Shown: piece after piece, positions 34,094-43,354 of the stretch
Numbering within the stretch: the first letter of the stretch is position 1
Layout: each line of letters starts with the position of its first letter
Assembly (NCBI RefSeq): GCF_900178525.1
Contig: NZ_FXDJ01000007.1
Location: 248,001-312,000 of the forward strand
From: Massilibacteroides vaginae
GTDB lineage: Bacteria > Bacteroidota > Bacteroidia > Bacteroidales > Tannerellaceae
Direction of reading: 5' to 3'
Length of the DNA: 64,000 nt
The notes under the pieces: model-generated
Seen by the model: only the letters and a program-made list of their open reading frames with translations
Told to the model about the DNA's origin: nothing
The model's database searches: none
Made by a program: the position numbers and the translations under genes

Positions 34094-35466
34094 TATTCGT
34101 CTTTAATTGCTACTTCGTGTGTGTTGTTTTTATAGCTATTCATCCAGGATAAAAAGAATAAATCAGCATGAGCCCGGTATCCTTCTTTTGTGAAGTGCAC
34201 CCGGTCTCTACCGAGATAACCGCCTTTGTACCACTTTTGAGATGAATCTTTTCCTCCTGTCGCTACAAAAAGGTCCCAACAGGCTATACCTTCCTGGTTG
34301 GCTTGTTTTATTAAGGCAGAAGCAACTTTTGATGTATTATCGTTTCGAACATATACTCTTTGCTTATTAACTCTTTTCCGCTTGTAGCATTCAGCGGGAG
34401 TAGTCAGCAACAATGCGGTATGAGGCATATATTTTTTTACCATCAATAAAAAATCATGAATCTGACCACGGAACTCATTTTCATCAAAACGAACGCCAAA
34501 AGACTCATTCGTACCTAAAGATATGATCAATAGATCCGGCTTAAGTAATGCCAATCGAGGTAAATAATCCGGATCGGTATAATTTACAAACATGGCACCG
34601 TTCACTCCGACGGAATGATACAAAACACCCGGATTACCATTTGTCAGATTCAGACCATAATAAATATTCGAAAAATCAGATGCCGGCAAAAGAACATCCG
34701 TATCCGGTTTACGACGGGTGCTATGAAGTTGCAGTATGTCGGTAGATTTTGTTATCCTAAAGGTGTCCATTAATAAACGGGGAGCCAGACTTTGCTCGTT
34801 TCTGGAGGTACTCACCGAATCTTTCAACGGACCGGCCGGCAACATCGGTGTAGCTTTATCTCCGCGATAAAGTACAGCCTGATTAAATTCATAGCCTGCA
34901 CCATTATTCGGTGCAATAACAACATCTAAATTTACCGAACCGGATAGCGTTTTGAGTCCTATACCTCCGGGGCCTATCGGTGTTTTCTTCTGCTTTTGTA
35001 TAATTCTTCCGGCAACCCAGTCTTTAGCAGCCGATCGCAGGAAATAATCGTCCGGTTCGTTTGTTCGGGAAAGTTTAAAAGGAGCAACCCATCCCCTGCC
35101 CGCATTGCCGAATTGCTGATGCAACAAACGCATTATGCGCCCCGATAAATGTCCGGCCTGCACATGCGAATCTCCGAGATGAACGATAGTCAGGGTAGTA
35201 TCCTTTCCGGATTCCAACGCACGCAAAATATTAAAAACAGGTTCCAGATGATTCGTTTCATCTTTTATGATTAATTGAGATGCTACGGCAAAAGACAAAT
35301 CGGCTTTTAATGTATCCGCAGGTTTAATTATTGAGTCATGTTCGGGCAAAAAGGGCAACGCCGACACGGTTTGCGCTTGCGCGTAATTAGTTGCAGATAA
35401 TAATAAGCTCCCCAAAAACCAAAATAGCAGGAATGGGTTAATGTATCGTTTTTGCTGCCTCATCAT
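34093..35466 (-). CDS. SGNH/GDSL hydrolase-like protein, second of the MBOAT operon
   Basis: A 457-residue exported protein with an N-terminal signal (about 12-32). The SGNH blocks are visible: IVHLGDSHVQAGHLSG with the nucleophile Ser, IISLGTNESFG with block-III Asn, and DRVHFTKEGYRAHADLF with the Asp-His pair. It probably transfers or removes acyl groups in the periplasm, working with the MBOAT protein. It overlaps the upstream SGNH gene by 29 bp. Substrate polymer is unknown. Confidence 0.88.
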   Translation of the reverse strand: MMRQQKRYINPFLLFWFLGSLLLSATNYAQAQTVSALPFLPEHDSIIKPADTLKADLSFAVASQLIIKDETNHLEPVFNILRALESGKDTTLTIVHLGDSHVQAGHLSGRIMRLLHQQFGNAGRGWVAPFKLSRTNEPDDYFLRSAAKDWVAGRIIQKQKKTPIGPGGIGLKTLSGSVNLDVVIAPNNGAGYEFNQAVLYRGDKATPMLPAGPLKDSVSTSRNEQSLAPRLLMDTFRITKSTDILQLHSTRRKPDTDVLLPASDFSNIYYGLNLTNGNPGVLYHSVGVNGAMFVNYTDPDYLPRLALLKPDLLIISLGTNESFGVRFDENEFRGQIHDFLLMVKKYMPHTALLLTTPAECYKRKRVNKQRVYVRNDNTSKVASALIKQANQEGIACWDLFVATGGKDSSQKWYKGGYLGRDRVHFTKEGYRAHADLFFLSWMNSYKNNTHEVAIKDE

Positions 35467-36880
35467 AAAATTCTTTTTCCAACATTAACGCATCATAAAA
35501 AACCTTAGCGATTTCTCGTCCGCCTCGAAAACTCAAGTGCGTATAATCTTTACTTGCCCAATTATTTTCCACAAAACGGGTCATACTGTTTACACCTCCC
35601 ATGGCTCCAAACGTATTCCAAAACGTAATTCCGGTGCTTTTAGCGATTTGCCGCTGAGCATGCAACAACGCGAGAACAGCCGGCATTGTTTCGAACGAAT
35701 CCTCAGACTGATAAGCCCGGTCGGATACGCCCATCAACAAGATATCCGCATTCGGGAAACACTGCTGTATATGTCTTACCACTCCTATCATGCGGGCTCT
35801 GTACCATCCATAATTCAATATCTCTTCGCTCACTACATTTAAACCGTACTGAAGCACAATAAGATCATACGGGCGAACTTCTGCAAAATCCTGACAAAGC
35901 TCTATATTGAGGCGATCAAGAATTAAACCCGAATTTCCACGAAGAGAAAAATTATCAACCACTATACCGTCATTGTCTTCCATTGCAGTACCGAAAGCCA
36001 GCATCTCTTCACCACCGGAAAACTGAAATGAAGCTTCTTTAAAAGGTTTGTTTATTTCAAAGAAACCAAACTCATTTTTAGGAGGCAATCTCTTTACAAC
36101 CGTATCCGGAAGCGCATCCGTAACATAAGCGATTGTACCGGGAGAATCTCCCATATAATAGAACTTAAACGATGAAACGTCGGCCAGTTTCGGATGTAAA
36201 TCTGCCGATTTGATACGCAACGAAGCCTTTCCCTCCGGTTCAAACAACGTTCCGGAAAACATATACGAATGCGTAGTATCCTTCAGTATCGAATGTGCTT
36301 TCCAGCCTTCTGCTTTTTGATTAATTGTAGGGCGGTATTGGTCTGTAATCGAAAAGACAGGAACAAAACCCACACCGTTGCCACCGAATTGCTTTTGCAA
36401 CGCGGTTCTTATATCCGACACAATAATATCGCCTTCAATAAATGAGTCGCCAAGAAAAGCGATTCTGACCGGTCTGTTAAGTGTTTCCCTTGACTTTAGC
36501 GCGGAAAAGAAACGCGACAGCCCCACATGTCCTGTGGAATAATCTTCAATATGCATACCCGCTGAATCCGCACCAGCCACGGCGTATGTCGTATAATATA
36601 ATGAATCTCTTAACGCCAACTTAGTAGAATCAAGCGTTTTGTCAACAACAAGCGAATCCTGAATCAGTTCATGCTCGGGAATTGTATCTGTCTCTTCCAG
36701 CTGCCTCATCAACGAATCTAAAGATATAGCGACGGGTTTTACACGAACATCTGCCAGTAAATCCACTTTCTTCAGTTTATATCCACCAATTGAATCAGGA
36801 AGCCAATAGAGAACTATGCTTCCTGCAAATGCAATAAAGAGTACAATAAATAATCTTACAAAGCTATTCTCTTTGTTCAT
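35438..36880 (-). CDS. SGNH/GDSL hydrolase-like protein, first of the MBOAT operon
   Basis: A 480-residue protein anchored by an N-terminal membrane segment (9-27). SGNH blocks: IAFLGDSFIEGDIIVSDIR with the nucleophile Ser, LIVLQYGLNVVSEE with block-III Asn, and KDYTHLSFRGGREIAKVF with the Asp-His pair. It is related in layout to the next gene, suggesting an old duplication with divergence. It leads a three-gene operon ending in the MBOAT gene and has its own -7 box. Confidence 0.88.
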   Translation of the reverse strand: MNKENSFVRLFIVLFIAFAGSIVLYWLPDSIGGYKLKKVDLLADVRVKPVAISLDSLMRQLEETDTIPEHELIQDSLVVDKTLDSTKLALRDSLYYTTYAVAGADSAGMHIEDYSTGHVGLSRFFSALKSRETLNRPVRIAFLGDSFIEGDIIVSDIRTALQKQFGGNGVGFVPVFSITDQYRPTINQKAEGWKAHSILKDTTHSYMFSGTLFEPEGKASLRIKSADLHPKLADVSSFKFYYMGDSPGTIAYVTDALPDTVVKRLPPKNEFGFFEINKPFKEASFQFSGGEEMLAFGTAMEDNDGIVVDNFSLRGNSGLILDRLNIELCQDFAEVRPYDLIVLQYGLNVVSEEILNYGWYRARMIGVVRHIQQCFPNADILLMGVSDRAYQSEDSFETMPAVLALLHAQRQIAKSTGITFWNTFGAMGGVNSMTRFVENNWASKDYTHLSFRGGREIAKVFYDALMLEKEFYDEAAKTIH

Positions 36881-36900
36881 TTCAGTTACTTAATAGGGCG

Positions 36901-36908
36901 CAAATATA
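36901..36908 (-). promoter_or_regulatory. -7 box of the SGNH-SGNH-MBOAT operon
   Basis: The reverse strand reads TATATTTG, 20 bp before the first ATG. Confidence 0.55.
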
Positions 36909-37117
36909 CAGAATATAAATTTTGCTTTACCGCAGATAAATATTTTCTATAGTTTTATACCCGAACTTTCCTTACTTTTACAAAACAAAACAGAAAAAGG
37001 GTTTGTTAGATATATAGAAATCAATAATACAAAACTGGTATGATGACACTTTTTTTGAGTTTGTTTATATTTATATCAACAAATAATGAAATAATTAATA
37101 AAAAGGAGAATAATAGT

Positions 37118-37693
37118 ATGAAATTTGAATTAGTAAAATTACCTTATGAAACCGATGCGCTGGCACCAGTAATCAGTAAACAAACAATTGAATTACATCA
37201 CGGCAAACACCTGCAAGCCTATGTAACTAATTTAAACAATCTTATCCCAGGAACTAAGTTCGAGAATGCAGACATTGAAACGATCATTCGTGAATCAGAC
37301 GGCGCTATTTTTAATAACGCAGGACAAATATTAAATCACGATTTGTATTTTACTCAGTTTTCACCAAAAGGTGGAGGCGAGCCTACAGGTAAATTGGCTG
37401 AAGCAATTAAAAATACCTGGGGATCTTTTGAAAGTTTCAAAGCTGAATTCGAGGCTGCGGGTGTTTCTCTTTTCGGATCAGGTTGGGCATGGCTTGCCAA
37501 AGATAAAGAAGGCAAATTAGTAATCACCAAAGAAGCAAACGGTAGCAACCCTGTTAAGAACGGTTTGACTCCAATCCTTGGCTTTGATGTTTGGGAACAC
37601 TCATACTATCTTGACTATCAAAACCGTCGTGCAGATCACCTCAAAGCTTTGTGGCAGATCATCGACTGGGAAGCGGTAGGTAAAAGATACTAA
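37118..37693 (+). CDS. sodB: Superoxide dismutase, Fe/Mn family
   Basis: The ATG at 37118 is chosen because AAAAGGAG lies 10 bp before it and the family start (MKFELVKLPYETDALAP) follows; an upstream ATG at 37040 would add a 26-residue hydrophobic leader. The 191-residue enzyme has metal ligands His27 (ELHHGKHLQAY), His74 (NHDLYF), Asp157 and His161 (GFDVWEHSYYLDYQNRR). Gln70 in NNAGQILNH is the position used by iron and cambialistic enzymes. It protects an anaerobe during air exposure. It has its own terminator. Confidence 0.96.
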   Translation: MKFELVKLPYETDALAPVISKQTIELHHGKHLQAYVTNLNNLIPGTKFENADIETIIRESDGAIFNNAGQILNHDLYFTQFSPKGGGEPTGKLAEAIKNTWGSFESFKAEFEAAGVSLFGSGWAWLAKDKEGKLVITKEANGSNPVKNGLTPILGFDVWEHSYYLDYQNRRADHLKALWQIIDWEAVGKRY

Positions 37694-37717
37694 TCGATAT
37701 TTTATTTAGTAATTTAG

Positions 37718-37754
37718 AAAGAGACATCTTCTTAGTAGGATGTCTCTTTTTTTT
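37718..37754 (+). terminator. Terminator of sodB
   Basis: AAAGAGACATC and GATGTCTCTTT form an 11-bp perfect stem, followed by a long T-run. Confidence 0.93.
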
Positions 37755-37817
37755 GTTTGTTCACTGCAGTTATTCAAAATGCAAACGAACAACAGTCCTA
37801 CCAAACAGGAAAAGTGT

Positions 37818-37825
37818 TATTTTTG
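37818..37825 (+). promoter_or_regulatory. -7 box upstream of the Gfo/Idh gene
   Basis: TATTTTTG matches TAnnTTTG, 35 bp before the ATG at 37860. Confidence 0.45.
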
Positions 37826-37859
37826 AGATACAAAAGAGATTCATTTATACTATAATATC

Positions 37860-38852
37860 ATGAAAACAATAAAATGGGGCATACTGGGATGCGGAGATGT
37901 TTGTGAAGTAAAAAGCGGTCCGGCTTTTTACAAATGCGAAAACTCTGCCTTACTGGCAGTTATGCGAAGAGATGCCCGGAAAGCAGCAGATTTTGCCCTA
38001 CGCCACAATGTGCCACGTTTTTACGCCAACGCGGATGATTTGATTAACGATCCGGAAGTGGATGTGGTTTACGTTGCCACACCGCCGGGCAGCCATGCCG
38101 AGCTGACCATCAAAGCCCTGCAGGCTGGAAAACCGGTTTATGTGGAAAAACCAATGGGATGCAATTACGCCGAATGCCTACGGATGGTAGAAGCGGCAAA
38201 AACAAGCGGACAGCAACTATGGGTGGCTTATTACCGGCGTTCGTTGCCTTATTTCCTGAAAGTAAAGGAGCTATTGGAACAACAAGCCATCGGAAAAGTG
38301 CAGACGGTAAAAGTTGAATTCTTCCGTCCTCCTCTTTTATCAGATATAGAAAAAGCAGCGCATACCTGGCGTGTCGATAAAAAAATTGCCGGAGGCGGAT
38401 ATTTCTATGATATGGCATCTCATACGATTGACATGTTACTCTTTTTATTGGGACAGATTAAAACGGCGAGTGGAATTGTTGGACATGTTGGAGGATTATA
38501 TGCTGCCGAAGACACCGTCAGCGCGTCGTTGCTTTTTGAATCCGGCGTGGTGGGATCCGGCCTTTGGTGCTACGTTTCATCAGACGTACAAACGAAAGAC
38601 CTGATTGAAATAACCGGAGATAAAGGCATTATCCGCTTTTCGACATTCGATTTTTCCGATATAGAATACATCACACACGCCGGAACAGAGAAGTTCGGCT
38701 TCCCTAAACCGGAACATATCCAGCAATTTATGATACAAAGCATTGTTGATGAACTTTCCGGCAAAGGAAAATGCCCTTCTTCCGGCGAATCGGGAGCCTT
38801 AACTAACCGGGTTATCGATCTGATTTTTTCAGGCAATGCAGGTTCTATTTAA
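37860..38852 (+). CDS. Gfo/Idh/MocA-family NAD(P)-dependent oxidoreductase
   Basis: A 330-residue cytosolic enzyme. The Rossmann motif WGILGCGDVCEVKSGPAFYK opens the protein, followed by VYVATPPGSHAELTIKALQ and the catalytic VEKPMGCNYAECLRM with Lys. The C-terminal domain has GGGYFYDMASHTIDMLLFLLG with the His of the active site. Members oxidise or reduce sugars, inositols or related alcohols; the substrate is not predictable. It is monocistronic. Confidence 0.9.
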   Translation: MKTIKWGILGCGDVCEVKSGPAFYKCENSALLAVMRRDARKAADFALRHNVPRFYANADDLINDPEVDVVYVATPPGSHAELTIKALQAGKPVYVEKPMGCNYAECLRMVEAAKTSGQQLWVAYYRRSLPYFLKVKELLEQQAIGKVQTVKVEFFRPPLLSDIEKAAHTWRVDKKIAGGGYFYDMASHTIDMLLFLLGQIKTASGIVGHVGGLYAAEDTVSASLLFESGVVGSGLWCYVSSDVQTKDLIEITGDKGIIRFSTFDFSDIEYITHAGTEKFGFPKPEHIQQFMIQSIVDELSGKGKCPSSGESGALTNRVIDLIFSGNAGSI

Positions 38853-38932
38853 TGAACGATAGTTATTTTAATAAATCGACATACATTCATTTTGACAGGC
38901 AATACTATATTTCAATATTTATATCCTTTATT

Positions 38933-39018
38933 TTGCTTTTTCCATATATATAGAAAAACTTTACTACAGTTATAGAAAAACTTTACCACAGATATAGAAA
39001 AAGGAAAATAAAGGACTT
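38933..39018. repeat. Structured palindromic repeat, copy D
   Basis: The left arm ATATCCTTTATTTTGC (38933) and a right arm GGAAAATAAAGGACTTT enclose two tandem copies of the word AAAAACTTTACYACAG plus a TATAG step. The arrangement and inner word match copy C at 30.04 kb. A further half-copy (AAAAGGTTATAAAGAAAAAA) continues to 39050. It fills most of the space between the Gfo/Idh and tldE genes, which converge here. Confidence 0.7.
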
Positions 39019-39064
39019 TAAGGAAAAAGAAAAGGTTATAAAGAAAAAAAACTTGTATAAAGCC

Positions 39065-39103
39065 AAAAAAAGGGACAAAGCAGATCATCGCCTTGTCCCT
39101 TTT
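39065..39103 (-). terminator. Terminator of the maturase-tldD-tldE operon
   Basis: On the reverse strand AAAAGGGACAA and TTTGTCCCTTTT form a stem of about 10 bp followed by T residues. Confidence 0.88.
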
Positions 39104-39122
39104 GTATGTAATGAGGTTTTAA

Positions 39123-40442
39123 TTATAAACCGCTAAAGTCAACGCTTTCAAAAGCCAGCGATGGCACCTTCCAGCTTGACGAAGGACGCGGATCGTTGCC
39201 GATTTCGAGCAGGTTGCTCCATAACGTCAGCATATTTCCCGTGATGTTCATTTCCGAGATTGGCTGTGTAAGCTTACCATTCTCGATCAGGAAGCCCTCT
39301 ACACCATAAGAGAAGTCGCCTGTTGTGCTGTTGCTATTACCACCGTTAAATCCGGTGATAAGGATTCCTTTTTTGGTAGCAGCTATTAATCCGTCGGTAT
39401 CTTTATCTCCCATTTGAAGATTGATGATAGACGGTCCGCTGATGGTTTGCGGCGTAGCCATCTTGTTCGCGCTGTACGTGTCGATGAAATAAGTTTTCAA
39501 CACACCACCTTCAATCACAGGCATTTGCTTCGTAGCCACACCTTCTCCATCAAAGTAACGCGCTCCGGAAGCACGTTTGATATGCGGCGTGTCAGTAATA
39601 AACAATTTGTCGCTCACAATTTTCTGGTCCAGTTTATCAATCAGGAAAGAATTTTTCTGCTGAATAGCCGATCCATAAAGCGCACCCATAATGGGTGAAA
39701 GCAAACGAGCCGAGTTCATATTGTCTACAATCATGGTGTACTTGCCGGAAGCCACCTTCTTTTGTCCTAACTTGCGAATCACACGTTCGAGCGCCTTAGT
39801 GCCTAATCCTTTTTTAATTAGCGTATCGTAGAATAAGGCGGAGTCGTACCAGTAAGAAGACGGGCGAGCTTCGCCATCTCCCTTAATGCTGACACTTGAC
39901 ACCAGTGAAAAAGAAGAAGCTGAGCTTTCGCCTTCAAAGCCATTGCTGGTTATCATATATTTAAACTCCGTATCATCGCTGTATGAAGCCTCCGCGGAGA
40001 TAATGCGCTCATCCTTGCCCATTATTTCTTCGCAAGTACCCATAGCGAGAGAAACTTTGTCGTCCGGATTTACATTTTCCGCTTTAGGATCGTAAAGTTC
40101 CAGGTCAGGTTGCCCACCTTTATAATATAAAGAAGCATCCGGTAGCGTACGCGCGGTATCTTCCGCAAGGTAGCGGGTAGAATCCACACCGTTCTTAATA
40201 AAACTTTCCAGTTCTTTGCGATCTATGCGATTAGTAGAGAAGGAGCCGAAGCGTCCGTCTACATATAATTGTATTACTAAGCTGCACTCCGTAGCCTGTT
40301 GCAGGCGGTCAATTTTCATATTGCGCACTTCCAGCGAGCTGTTTGAGCCGCTATACAGACTTACTCTTGCATCCTGACATCCGTTTTTCAGGGCAAAATC
40401 CATAGCCCATTGGGCCAATTTCTTATTTTCGTTCGTTATCAT
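39123..40442 (-). CDS. pmbA: TldE/PmbA-family protein
   Basis: 439 residues without a signal peptide. PmbA/TldE is the non-catalytic partner of the TldD zinc protease. Recognisable parts are the N-terminal LAQWAMDFALKNGCQDARVS, VDNMNSARLLSPIMGALYGS, and the C-terminal GFNGGNSNSTTGDFSYGVEG and GNMLTLWSNLLEIGNDP. TldD/E pairs trim unfolded or modified peptides, for example in microcin B17 maturation and CcdA turnover in E. coli. It starts 1 bp after the stop of tldD, so the pair is tightly coupled. Confidence 0.92.
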   Translation of the reverse strand: MITNENKKLAQWAMDFALKNGCQDARVSLYSGSNSSLEVRNMKIDRLQQATECSLVIQLYVDGRFGSFSTNRIDRKELESFIKNGVDSTRYLAEDTARTLPDASLYYKGGQPDLELYDPKAENVNPDDKVSLAMGTCEEIMGKDERIISAEASYSDDTEFKYMITSNGFEGESSASSFSLVSSVSIKGDGEARPSSYWYDSALFYDTLIKKGLGTKALERVIRKLGQKKVASGKYTMIVDNMNSARLLSPIMGALYGSAIQQKNSFLIDKLDQKIVSDKLFITDTPHIKRASGARYFDGEGVATKQMPVIEGGVLKTYFIDTYSANKMATPQTISGPSIINLQMGDKDTDGLIAATKKGILITGFNGGNSNSTTGDFSYGVEGFLIENGKLTQPISEMNITGNMLTLWSNLLEIGNDPRPSSSWKVPSLAFESVDFSGL

Positions 40443-40443
40443 A

Positions 40444-41976
40444 TCAGCTTTCTCCTCCTACTGTAAGTTTGCTAACTAAGGCAGAGGGCATACCGCAGGT
40501 AACAGGACAAGATTGTCCGTCTTTACCGCAAGTCCAAGTGCCGTTGTCCATTTTGTAATTGTTGCCTACCATGGTAATATCGGCCAAAGCCTTCGGACCA
40601 TTGCCGATAATGTTAATGTCTTTGATAGGCTGAGTCAGTTTGCCGTTTTCAATCAGGTAGCCGTCTTTCACGAAGAAAGTAAAGTCGCCGGCACCGATTT
40701 GCACCTGTCCATTCGTAAAGTTTGAAGCATAGATCCCTTTCTTTACGGTAGAGATCATCTCTTCTTCCGTTACATTGCCTGCCTCCATATAAGTAGCACG
40801 CATACGCGGTATAGGCATCATACGGAAAGACTCCCGACGCCCGTTTCCTGTGGATGGAATGCCGTAATGCTTCGCACTCAAGCGATCGTGCAAATAGCTG
40901 GTAAGAACGCCGTCTTTTACAATATACGTTTTTTGTCCTTCTATGCCTTCGTCGTCAATATTCACCGAACCACGATTGAACGGGATCGTTCCGTCGTCCA
41001 CTACGGTAATGTTTTCATTACATATTTTTTTGTTCAGCTGATCGGCAAAAATAGAAGTATTCTTGCGGTTAAAGTCTGCTTCAAAAGCATGTCCGATTGC
41101 TTCGTGCAATAAAATACCCGATCCTCCGGCACCCATAACCACAGGCATTTCACCTCCCTTAGGCTTTATTGCCTGAAACAGGATAGATGTTTTTTCAATC
41201 GCTTCTTTGGCCAGGGTTTCAATAACCTCATCCGTCAAAAACTCAGCTCCCATACGGTAAGAACGCGCGGCATACGAATTTTCGATCTTCCCGTTTTCTT
41301 CCATAATGCAAACAGCACTAAGTGTAACCATCGGACGATAGTCGTAATACATCTGCCCTTCCGAATTACAGAATAAAATATGAGAAGTAGAATCTCCCAA
41401 AGAAGCACTTACCTTATTAACCCGCTTGTCGAGCGCAAACACTTTGTCGTTAAGTTTTTGCAGATAAGGCATTTTTTCCTTTACCGCAATTTCATCCCAT
41501 GCTGTTTGCACGGTGTAATAATTGTTCGTTACCGGAATCTCGGTCAGGTTGACCGCCGCCGTTGTTTTACCCGCGTTAGCAATGCGCGCGGCTGTACGTG
41601 CCGCCTTAAGCATTTCGTCCAGCGTAATGGTTTCCACATAGGCATAACCCGTTTGATCTCCGGAGAGAACGCGTACTCCCATTCCAAAATCGATATTCGA
41701 CGCTGCACGATTAACGGCTCCGTCCTGCAATCCAATATTGTTTCTGTACGTATGTTCAAAGAAAAGATCGGCATAATCTCCTCCTTTTTCGAGTGCTGCT
41801 GCCAACACTTTTTTCAAATCCTGCTCGCTCACTCCAAAATGATTTTGAGCAAACGAGATACCGGCTGCTTTGTCGGCTGCACTACCGGTACAACCTCCTA
41901 AAAAGGAAGGGGCCGCTAATGAACCAATCATAACCATACCTCCTGTTTTAATAAAATCGCGTCTGTTAAACTTCAT
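40444..41976 (-). CDS. tldD: TldD-family metalloprotease with Tat signal and lipobox
   Basis: A 510-residue TldD with the zinc motif LLHEAIGHAFEADF (HExxxH) and the later Cys-containing end PVTCGMPSALVSKLTVGG. Unlike cytosolic E. coli TldD it begins MKFNRRDFIKTGGMVMIGSL, a twin-arginine signal followed by FLGGC, a lipobox with Cys near residue 29. If functional, the protein is exported folded by Tat and lipidated. Its partner TldE has no signal of its own. A radical SAM maturase gene lies 15 bp upstream in the same operon. Confidence 0.93.
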   Translation of the reverse strand: MKFNRRDFIKTGGMVMIGSLAAPSFLGGCTGSAADKAAGISFAQNHFGVSEQDLKKVLAAALEKGGDYADLFFEHTYRNNIGLQDGAVNRAASNIDFGMGVRVLSGDQTGYAYVETITLDEMLKAARTAARIANAGKTTAAVNLTEIPVTNNYYTVQTAWDEIAVKEKMPYLQKLNDKVFALDKRVNKVSASLGDSTSHILFCNSEGQMYYDYRPMVTLSAVCIMEENGKIENSYAARSYRMGAEFLTDEVIETLAKEAIEKTSILFQAIKPKGGEMPVVMGAGGSGILLHEAIGHAFEADFNRKNTSIFADQLNKKICNENITVVDDGTIPFNRGSVNIDDEGIEGQKTYIVKDGVLTSYLHDRLSAKHYGIPSTGNGRRESFRMMPIPRMRATYMEAGNVTEEEMISTVKKGIYASNFTNGQVQIGAGDFTFFVKDGYLIENGKLTQPIKDINIIGNGPKALADITMVGNNYKMDNGTWTCGKDGQSCPVTCGMPSALVSKLTVGGES

Positions 41977-41991
41977 ATTCTGCTATTTAGT

Positions 41992-43215
41992 TTATTTGTT
42001 TTTTTCTTTTGCCCATTCCATCACGTTGGCCGGAGGCCGTTTCGCCAGTAATTCCTGCTTCATAAAATCCATATAAGGAGCCACGTGGTTAAAAAATTTC
42101 TTGAACCCCACACAAAGATAGTTAAGCCCATATTCGCCATTTGCAGTGTAAAGGAAACGATTTTTCGGACACTCTCCGTTACAAGCGAACAGGAATTCAC
42201 ACGCTTTACATTGCGTAGGAAGTTTGTCTTGTTTATCATTTCCGAAACGAATCTGCTCAGTACTGTACATCATCTCTGTAATAGAACGAGTCCGGATATT
42301 TCCGAGTTTATATTCCGGAAACACAAAATGATCACAAGCGTACATATCTCCGTTGAATTCCATCACACCGGCATGTCCGCAAGTTTTAGCCAGCGTACAA
42401 ACACCCGGTTGTTCACCAACCCAGTTAGCAAGTGTGGAATCAAACAGTTGAATGTAGTAAGTGCCTACATCGCTTTTCAGCCATTCATCGAAGATAGCGC
42501 AAAGAAACTCACCCCATTTCATCGCGTCTACCGAAAAAGGAGCCAGCGTTACCTCCTGATCTTTTTCATCAGGGGTGCTTAGTTTATTCTGCTTCATCCG
42601 TTCAACAATAGGCGAAAACTGAATATAATGACAATCAATACTTTTGAAAAAGTTATAAAATTCCAAAGGAAAGTCTACATTGTAATCATTCACAACAGCC
42701 ATCGCGTTATACTCGACCTGATGTTTTTTCAACAACTCAATGCCTTTCATCACTTTGTAAAATGACGGCAAACCTTGTTTATTGCGCCGATACTCATCGT
42801 GAAACTCCTGTGGCCCGTCAATGGAAACACCAACCAGGAAATTATTTTCCTTGAAGAAGAGACACCACTCGTCTGTCAGCAATGTGCCGTTGGTTTGTAT
42901 GCAGTTATCGATCTGTCGCCCTCTTCCGTATTTGCGTTGCAACTCCAATGCTTTTTTGTAAAAAGAGATAGGGCGCATCAGCGTTTCACCACCATGCCAG
43001 GTAAAAAGTATTTCGGGGGTTGTTTGACATTCGATGTATTCTTTAATGAATTTCTCCAGCAACTCATCGGTCAATATATGATTTTTCACCTCCGGATAGA
43101 AGTGGGATTTTTCCAGGTAGTAACAATACTCGCAAGCCAAATTACACACTGCACCAATTGGTTTCAACATAACATAAATTGGTTTAGCGAATGGCGATAA
43201 AAAGGTGCTGCTCAT
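41992..43215 (-). CDS. Anaerobic sulfatase-maturating-enzyme-like radical SAM/SPASM protein
   Basis: The ATG at 43215 gives 407 residues; a TTG two codons earlier is less likely. The radical SAM cluster motif CNLACEYCYY (CxxxCxxC) is near residue 29. The C-terminal SPASM region carries further cysteines: CTLAKTCGHAGVMEFNGDMY, CDHFVFPEYKLGNI, CKACEFLFACNGECPKNRF. This is the layout of anSME enzymes, which oxidise a Cys or Ser in sulfatases to formylglycine without oxygen. No sulfatase gene is in the window; the downstream partners are tldD and tldE. Confidence 0.92.
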   Translation of the reverse strand: MSSTFLSPFAKPIYVMLKPIGAVCNLACEYCYYLEKSHFYPEVKNHILTDELLEKFIKEYIECQTTPEILFTWHGGETLMRPISFYKKALELQRKYGRGRQIDNCIQTNGTLLTDEWCLFFKENNFLVGVSIDGPQEFHDEYRRNKQGLPSFYKVMKGIELLKKHQVEYNAMAVVNDYNVDFPLEFYNFFKSIDCHYIQFSPIVERMKQNKLSTPDEKDQEVTLAPFSVDAMKWGEFLCAIFDEWLKSDVGTYYIQLFDSTLANWVGEQPGVCTLAKTCGHAGVMEFNGDMYACDHFVFPEYKLGNIRTRSITEMMYSTEQIRFGNDKQDKLPTQCKACEFLFACNGECPKNRFLYTANGEYGLNYLCVGFKKFFNHVAPYMDFMKQELLAKRPPANVMEWAKEKNK

Positions 43216-43238
43216 GTACAATCATTATTTGTAGGAAA

Positions 43239-43246
43239 CAAATGTA
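43239..43246 (-). promoter_or_regulatory. -7 box of the maturase-tldD-tldE operon
   Basis: The reverse strand reads TACATTTG (TAnnTTTG), 23 bp before the ATG at 43215. Confidence 0.55.
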
Positions 43247-43322
43247 GTAAAAATATGACCTATTATAAGAAAACGCACATTACTATTTAGTTTGATGCGG
43301 AAACAATGTTTCATTTATTTTG

Positions 43323-43330
43323 TACTTTTG
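43323..43330 (+). promoter_or_regulatory. -7 box of the cyclophilin gene
   Basis: TACTTTTG matches TAnnTTTG, 24 bp before the ATG at 43355; this placement supports that start over an earlier in-frame codon. Confidence 0.55.
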
Positions 43331-43354
43331 TCCAACATTAAAAAAAGTTACTGT

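Noticed and set aside
37040-37117. Upstream hydrophobic extension of superoxide dismutase as an export signal
   Set aside because: A good ribosome-binding site and the family start fit the ATG at 37118; the extension has no cleavage site pattern that I trust.
41992-43354. Search for a RiPP precursor peptide beside the radical SAM/TldD/TldE genes
   Set aside because: The gaps are 15 bp and 1 bp inside the operon and about 140 bp upstream of it; no short frame with a leader-core pattern was found there.
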